Shown in pieces: positions 46,480 to 64,000 of a DNA stretch of 64,000 nucleotides. Position 1 is the first letter of the stretch; each line of letters begins with the position of its first letter. The notes below the pieces were generated by a model that saw nothing but the letters and a program-made list of their open reading frames with translations, ran no database searches and had not been told where the DNA came from. The stretch is from Tolypeutes matacus (Eukaryota > Chordata > Mammalia > Cingulata > Chlamyphoridae), in contig JAKSZT010037307.1 of assembly GCA_026826555.1 (NCBI GenBank), forward strand, positions 1,627,879 to 1,691,878. The letters run 5' to 3'. Both the position numbers and the translations under genes were made by a program.

Positions 46480-48009
46480 ACTGGGCCTGATGCAAAGGTT
46501 TATTACTGAGTCTGTGCAGCTAGCTGGGGGGGTGCAAATCGTGCCCTGGCCTGGCCTTGTCCTCGACTGCAGCACAGGCCTTGGTGCTTGAGGAGGGAGG
46601 AGGGCTCAGGCATGGCCTTCAGTGTGCCCTGCTAGGGAGTAGACCCTACAGAGAGAGGGCAGGAGCAGCAGCTGGCAGGGACAAGAGAGTCACCTGGATT
46701 TGCTCGTGACCACACCGCATGGGCCTCCTTCCTGTCCTGAATCCACGGCCTGGGCCTAATCAATGCGAGCTGGACTCTGCACCCAGCCACCCCCTCAGGA
46801 CAGCTTGACCATTGGCCGTGGCTGGTGTCAACAGTACCTTCCCCCAGAAGACCTTTCCCTTGGCTGGCCAGCCCAGAGTATGGTGAGTGGGTGGGTGAGG
46901 TGAGGGTGTATGTGTGGATCTGGTGTCCGAGGATGCAGGGAGCAGAGGCTTCTGGGGAAAGGGGCTAGGGGATTACTCTGAGGCTGGCAAGTGTGGAAGG
47001 GTCCAGCCTGCGTCTCTCCCTGGCACCCAGGGGCTCCAAGGCCTGTTCCCCAGTGAACTAATTCATCTACCTGGGGGCTGCACAGGCCAGAGCTGGCTTG
47101 GACTTTGGGCCCTGAAGCTGCTGGGAGGGACAATCAGTGTCTGCCGGGTGGACAGGACAGGTGTCAGACTTGTCACATGGAAGTGACAGGACTGGAGTGG
47201 GCTGATGGTCAGCAGCAGACTTGCCTGGGGGCGGGGTCCCTGTCTGCCCCTCTGTCCTTCATGAAACTGGGGGAGAGAGCTGTTTGCTGAACCCAAACTC
47301 CCCGGTGAGTCGTGGGCCCCCCAGGGCGGAAGAGCTGTCGGAGATTGGTCAGCTGGACCCTGCTGAGTCACCATGAGCTCCAGCTGCCTCAGGGCCTGCC
47401 TGCTCCTAGCTGGAGCTGGCTGCTGTTGGTCCTGGAGGCCAGGCTGCCAGGCCGTGAAGGGCAGGGCTGTGGTTGGGGGCACGGGCTCTGGAGGACCGGG
47501 AGGGGACCACGAGGGAGCGTCGGCACCTCAAGGGCTGACAGGGCTCAGGGCTTTGGGGCTGCAGGCTGGGGCCCAGGAGGGCTGGAGTTAGAAGGGCTAC
47601 AGGGGCTCAGGGGGACCGAAGCACATGAATCAGGCATCTGAGAAGAGAAAGGGGAGCCGAGTCGGCGTCCCTGAGCCCCTCAGATCGTTGGACTTAGGCT
47701 GAGGGGCACTGTGGTGGCCGCCTGGAAGCTGTGCCTCCTGGGGGTTTAGGGCCGGGTCAAAAGAGGATAAATGTGTGGAACGCTATAGCTGGGCACCGGC
47801 CTGTGGTAGTGGGTGGAGCCCGAGGACCAGAGGCGGGGTCTGCAAGTGCTGGGGTCTGGGGAGCTGGGAGTGGGGGGCCAGGCGGTAGAATTGGGGTCGA
47901 GAGCGGCGGCGGGACTTGTGGCAGCAGTGGGTGGGGCCGGGTGTCCTGCGGCGGGGAGCTGCGCACGCGGCTGCGGGGCCGGGGCGCCCCCACCCGGGCG
48001 CCCACCACC
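46480..48009 (-). other. GNAT1: GNAT1 3' UTR (predicted extent)
   Basis: From the stop codon to the first canonical AATAAA on the minus strand (46504-46499). The length of about 1.5 kb is plausible. Splicing within the UTR cannot be excluded. Confidence 0.5.
46499..46504 (-). terminator. GNAT1: Poly(A) signal AATAAA
   Basis: TTTATT on plus reads AATAAA on minus, in the context AGTAATAAACC. First canonical signal noticed downstream of GNAT1. Confidence 0.55.
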
Positions 48010-51078
<3,069 letters not shown>

Positions 51079-51420
51079 TGTCCCAGCAGCAGGTGAAGGC
51101 ACAGGGGCCACAGGTGGCTCTTCTGGACGGAGTGGATCCCCAGAGCCAGGCTTAGGCCAGTTGCTGGCCTCCCCAGATGGCCCTCTGGAGCCTGGACTGG
51201 CAATCACCTGGCTCTCCACGAACCTGTGTAGGCCCTGGTGGGGGCTGCTTAGTAGGATTTGGGGGTTGGGGTGTCCAAGAGCCAATCAGAGACAAGGACA
51301 GGTGAATCCAGCTCAGCCCTGCAACCTTGTAATCAGGCAGCCTGGCCCCAATCCCTCCACTGCTGACTCTGCATTCCGTTGCCCCCCAACCTTCTAGAAG
51401 AGGCCTGAGAGACAGTCCTG
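51079..51420 (-). promoter_or_regulatory. GNAT1: Candidate GNAT1 promoter with NRL/CRX-like sites
   Basis: TGCTGACTCTGCA at 51361-51373 matches the NRL/Maf response element TGCTGANTCAGCA at all but one defined position. TAATC (51330-51334), GAATCC (51304-51309) and CAATCCC (51349-51355) resemble CRX/OTX half-sites, and a CCAAT sequence sits at 51282-51286. This spacing, within 300 bases of the start codon, is what rod-gene promoters show. Transcription start not determined. Confidence 0.5.
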
Positions 51421-51901
51421 TCCCCACCCCGGAGTGGGGAGCCATGTGCAGTGGTCCTGGTGAGAAGGGGGAGGCCGGGCCTTTGAGCCCAGTGGATTGG
51501 GGCCAGCGGTGGGTGTAGAGGGAGAAGCAGGCGTGGGGCACTTACTGCCTGTCCCGCGTGGCCCAGCACGCCTCCTTATCTCACTGGCCCTGGGGGATGG
51601 CCCCAACTCCTCAGCCCCCTTTCACTGTGAGGGTCACACAAGAGGAGGTGGTTGACCAGGGCTGGGACCACTGGACCAGGGTTCTGGGCTTGGCGGGGGC
51701 CCCACAGGGCAAAGGTGGGCACTGCATCTGCCCCGCACAAAGGGCTAGATGTGACCCAAGGCTCGCCATGCTTCCTGGAAGGATGTCAGACGCAGGTGGA
51801 TGTGCATGTCTGTCCTTGCATTGAGCAAGTCAGTGACCTGGCACGTGTTTGTGCATGTATGCCTGTTTGTACATTTGTCTGTGTGCATACGTGTGGTCTT
51901 A

Positions 51902-52216
51902 TTTTTTTTTAAGATTTATTTTTATTTGTTTATTCCCCCTCCCCCCTGTTTTGCACTCATGGTCTGCTCTCTCTGTCCATTCGCGTGTGCTTCCATGTCT
52001 GCTTTTCTCTTTAGGAGGCACCCGGAACAGATCACCCGAGCCACCTCATCTCCCTAGTCTGCTGTGTCTCTCTGTCTCTCCTCTGCGTCTCACTTTGTTG
52101 CATCAGCTCTCTGCGGCGTGGGCCCACTTGCCTTCACCAGGAGGCCCTGGGAATTGAACCTGGAACCTCACATGTGGTAGACAGGAGCCCAATCGCTTGA
52201 GCCACATCAGCTTCCC
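51902..52216 (-). mobile_element. Long (about 315-base) tRNA-derived SINE
   Basis: Starts with the reverse-complement A-tail (TTTAAGATTTATTTTTATTT) and ends at a tRNA-like head (AATTGAACCTGGAACCTCAC then GAGCCACATCAGCTTCCC). An extra internal segment (TCTGTCCATTCGCGTGTGCT and following) makes it longer than the 190-base copies. Flanks ACGTGTGGTCTTA (51889-51901) and ACGTGTGCTCTTA (52217-52229) match except for one base. Confidence 0.75.
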
Positions 52217-52560
52217 ACGTGTGCTCTTACACATGTGTGCAGGTGACCTGTGTGTAGATTTGTGTACATGTCTGCATGTAAACGTGTGTGTGCTTCTGTG
52301 CATTTCTCTTTATGTGCACTTTGCTTGTATGTGTACTTTGCATATGCTTGTTTGGGTTCATGGGTGCACATAGTACATGGGCAAATGTGCGTGCATGTGC
52401 ATTTGCCCGTGTGCATGTACGTGACTTGTTTGTGTGCGTGTCTGTGCGTATTTGTCATGTTTGTGTGGATGGTTGCTCATGCATGTATTTGCGTGCACGG
52501 GAACATGTCTTAGAGCATGTTTGTGCATGTGTATTTATGCATGTGTGTGCCGGAGCCTGT
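52217..52560. repeat. TG-rich low-complexity tract
   Basis: Degenerate TGTGCATG units. Within it GGGCAAATG (52379-52387) and CATTTGCCC (52400-52408) are exact inverted repeats around a 12-base loop. Confidence 0.6.
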
Positions 52561-53800
52561 GAGTAGACATATGCTTGGGTGCAGAAGCCTCTGACATGCA
52601 GAGACGACCAGGCTCTTCCAGAGAATGTTTTGCAGGCTGTTGTCAGATGGGGAAACTGAGACCCAAAGCACCTCTGGCATTCCCAGGGGCATGGAGGGGT
52701 GGGGTTCACCTACCCTGCTCACCCCTGCTAACCCCGTGGGTGCTCTGAGGCTCAGCTGAGGTGGCTGGTGTCCCTGTGCATGTACAGCTGGACCAGCGTG
52801 CATGGCTGCACAGAGGTGCTGCAGGTTGAGTCGGCAAGTGCACCTGCCCCACCCATCAGACCTAAGCCCTGGGCCCTCAAAGGCCCTCCCAAAGCCCGTG
52901 GGACTCCCTCCCTGCAACCTCGCTGCCTTTTATCACTCAACTTTGCCACAGGCCCCAGAGACCACGAGGGGGTGCCAGGGTCTCAGTCAAGGAGCAGTGA
53001 AGGCAGGCTCTGAACAAGACTCAGGTGAGCAGATCCTGGCTCCTACCTTGCCAGTGACGGCGACATCCACCCTGATTAGGGCGAGGGCCATCTGTCTGGT
53101 GCACGACTGCTTCATTTGTGCCACTCTGAACCTTTGGTTTCTATCCACCCTCTCTGACCCCACGCATTGCAGCTGGCCCGGGGGTCTCCACAGTCCCTTA
53201 CATTGCCCGGAGGTTCTGGGTAGAGCAGAAGTCCAGGTTTGTTAAACTAGCAGAAATCTGGTTTCTGCATATTGGATTTGTTTAGTGTGGTCAGTCCACT
53301 GCCTCCCGGGTCCCCACTGGGCCCCCCTTGTCCCCACCTGTGCCCTGCACCCTGCCAGATCTGTGGGCCTACCAGCTCTCAGCTTCCCCCGCCATAGCTG
53401 GACTTGTTCAATTTGGGCCTAGTCCTCCAGCCCCACGTCTCATCTCCACCGCTCCCCACCTGTCCCGGGTCTTTTCCACCCTTCAGCAATTGCACATGCT
53501 GGGCACTTTGCTGGGAGTGGGTTGGAAGAAGGCAGGAAGGAAGGGGGGTTGTTCGATTCTCAGGGTGGCGGCGGCCACACTGCGAGGGCTGAGGGTTTTT
53601 CTCACCAATTCTGAGTCCCTAGTGCCTGGCGCAAAGCCGGTGAGAAAGCAAATGACTGACTGACTGAGTGAATACATGGAGCTGGGGCAAAAGAGGTCTA
53701 GGACCAGGCTATGGCAGGGCAGGGGGCAGGCACAAAGGGCAGAATCTGGGGCTGGGCCAAGCCCCCAAACCCCAACCCTCTACCCCCAACCAAGGAGAGA
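52561..53800. other. Intergenic, SEMA3F to GNAT1
   Basis: No gene recognised. A weak MIR/L2-like piece with TGACTGACTGACTGAGTGAA lies near 53655-53680. Confidence 0.5.
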
Positions 53801-53827
53801 AGCCGGAGTCCAGTCCCAGAGCCAGTG

Positions 53828-53833
53828 TTTATT
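53828..53833 (-). terminator. SEMA3F: Poly(A) signal AATAAA
   Basis: TTTATT on plus in CAGTGTTTATTAGC. It is a canonical hexamer in the right orientation, about 870 bases after the SEMA3F stop. Confidence 0.6.
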
Positions 53834-54599
53834 AGCAAGGTGGCACCCAAGAGCGGCTGTGGCCTGGGCAGCAGAGGGTCATCCGGAGCCCACCCCCACC
53901 TACCCGACCACCCCCCAGAGCTATTTACACCCATCACCTTGAGGCCCATACAGGCCCCCAGGCCTTCGCCACAGTCCCCTCTCCCCTAAGCCCTGCGTGT
54001 GCCCGGCCCCTCTGCTCTCCTCCCAGCCCCCAAGTCAAGGGGACCGTGAAAGAGGCGTGAAAGAGGCAGGAGTGGGGCCAGGCAGGAAGGGGCGGAGGCG
54101 CTGGAGGTGCTGCCCCACCCAGGCCAGATCTCCTCTTCTGTCCTCAATAAATAGCACATAGGTCCCAGGAAAAGGGCTGCCCGCCGCGGAGCTCCCCTCT
54201 CCCAGGCAGGCCGGGCATCCTGCGATGGCCCCTTCTTCCCTCCTCTGAGCTCCCACCCCCATCCCCAGTGCCCAAAGCAGTCCTGCCTCCTCGTCAATGC
54301 GTGGCACGGGCCGAGGCCGCATGGACGCAGGTGTGCAGTCTGTGCCTTGCCCAGGCAGGGCTCGTGCCCTCCCTGTGTCCTGCAGATCCTGGTGGCGGCC
54401 GTCGTGCAGGTAGACCCCCAGCAGGCTCTGGGGACTGCATGGTCCTGGCCCAGCCCTGCCCACTGGCCAGACCTGGGTGGGCAGGCTCTGTTCTCTCCCG
54501 TCTGTGACCAGCGTGGGGATGGGTTTTGGATGCTGCTGCCACGGAGGCAGGCTCTGTACAACCCACCAATAAATACTGTCTTTGCAGGGGCAGGGTGTG

Positions 54600-54662
54600 T
54601 ATAGAATATAGATATTTTATATATATATATTTATATATTTATATATATCTTTTATATTCAAA
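54600..54662 (-). repeat. SEMA3F: A/T block in SEMA3F 3' UTR
   Basis: An almost pure A/T run with ATATATATATTTATATATTT, able to fold on itself, about 45 bases after the stop codon. Confidence 0.7.
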
Positions 54663-54705
54663 GGGACAAGGCTAGGCTGGCCTGCGGCAGGGCTCAGCAG
54701 CTGCC

Positions 54706-63533
<8,828 letters not shown>

Positions 63534-64000
63534 CTGTGGGTGGAGGGGAGGGCAGCAGGTAGGACCTCAGAGACCACCCAGCCATACCCCCTTTGTCAAA
63601 GGGGAGATGGGGCCCCCACCCCACCCCCTAATCCCCCAGCTCCCCCTCCCAGGGCCCCTCTCCAGTTCCTGCCCAGTCTGGGGAGGAGAACGTGGGTCAG
63701 GTGGGCAGACAGAGAAGGGGGCACACCCAAAGCTAAACCCCGCTTCATCGGCAGTCCCAGCCAGCCCGTGGGTCCCAAGGAGAGGGCAGTGGGTGTTGGC
63801 CAGGGCATGTGAGGGCATCAAAGACGCTTTGCTCAGGTGGGAGTTAATGCTCCCACACTCGGGGTGGGGCCGGCTTCCCACAGGGCCTAAAAGGGTTAAT
63901 GAGTGGTAGGGGTGGGAGGCAGGTGCAGCCAGGAGAGCCCGGGCACGGGCACAGGCCCTGCTGCCCTGCCCTCGTCCCCACTGCGCAGCAGGCTGAGGCA
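63534..64000 (-). other. SEMA3F: SEMA3F intron 1, partial
   Basis: I searched the minus strand for the signal-peptide exon and did not find it, so it lies beyond 64000. No repeat recognised. Confidence 0.65.

Larger units (their letters stand above)
53805..54705 (-). other. SEMA3F: SEMA3F 3' UTR (predicted extent)
   Basis: About 0.9 kb between the SEMA3F stop and the minus-strand AATAAA at 53833-53828. Includes a 60-base A/T-only block near the stop. Confidence 0.6.

Noticed and set aside
63534..64000. Search for the SEMA3F signal-peptide exon.
   Set aside because: No minus-strand ATG with a hydrophobic leader followed by a donor in the required phase was found.

Overview
The window is placental-mammal nuclear DNA: intron-containing genes with GT-AG splice sites, CpG-island promoters, MIR and L1 remnants, and several young tRNA-derived SINEs. 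Those SINEs have intact A and B boxes, poly(A) tails and target-site duplications, and they resemble the xenarthran DAS family as I remember it. The source is therefore probably a sloth, armadillo or anteater. That is an inference from remembered repeat sequence, not from a search.

Four protein-coding genes were recognised, all transcribed from the minus strand. In transcription order, from high to low coordinates, they are SEMA3F (coding exons 2-18, 63533 down to 54706; the first coding exon lies beyond the window), GNAT1 (all eight coding exons, 51078-48010, 350 residues), SLC38A3 (all 15 coding exons, 34279-29033, 504 residues) and GNAI2 (coding exons 1-4, 16308-1136; the remaining exons lie before position 1). 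This matches the order I recall for human chromosome 3p21.31. Exon boundaries were placed by hand from splice sites and reading phase. GNAT1 and SLC38A3 close exactly to the lengths I recall for the human proteins, and SEMA3F closes to 785 residues if its missing first exon carries 112 coding bases.

Layout: 1-16.9 kb is GNAI2, mostly a 14.3 kb intron 1 with L1, MIR and SINE copies and a GC-rich block with ETS and YY1 motifs. 16.9-28.2 kb is intergenic, with three young SINEs, one older short SINE and an unassigned CpG-rich island at 23.2-23.6 kb. 28.2-41.4 kb is SLC38A3, including a non-coding first intron and a probable CpG-island promoter at 40.6-41.4 kb. 41.4-46.5 kb is intergenic. 46.5-51.4 kb is GNAT1 with a candidate rod-type promoter. 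51.4-53.8 kb is intergenic with a long SINE and a TG-rich tract. 53.8-64.0 kb is SEMA3F.

The genes share a neighbourhood but not a pathway. GNAI2 and GNAT1 are paralogous Gi-class alpha subunits in the same orientation with the same exon phases, an ancient tandem pair. SLC38A3 is a glutamine/histidine transporter lying between them. SEMA3F is a secreted guidance cue. I found no convincing undescribed system. The most interesting leads are regulatory: the optional SEMA3F exon, two candidate alternative GNAI2 promoters, a candidate NRL/CRX region at GNAT1, a TAAT-rich inverted-repeat element at 21.9 kb, and three size classes of lineage-specific SINE.
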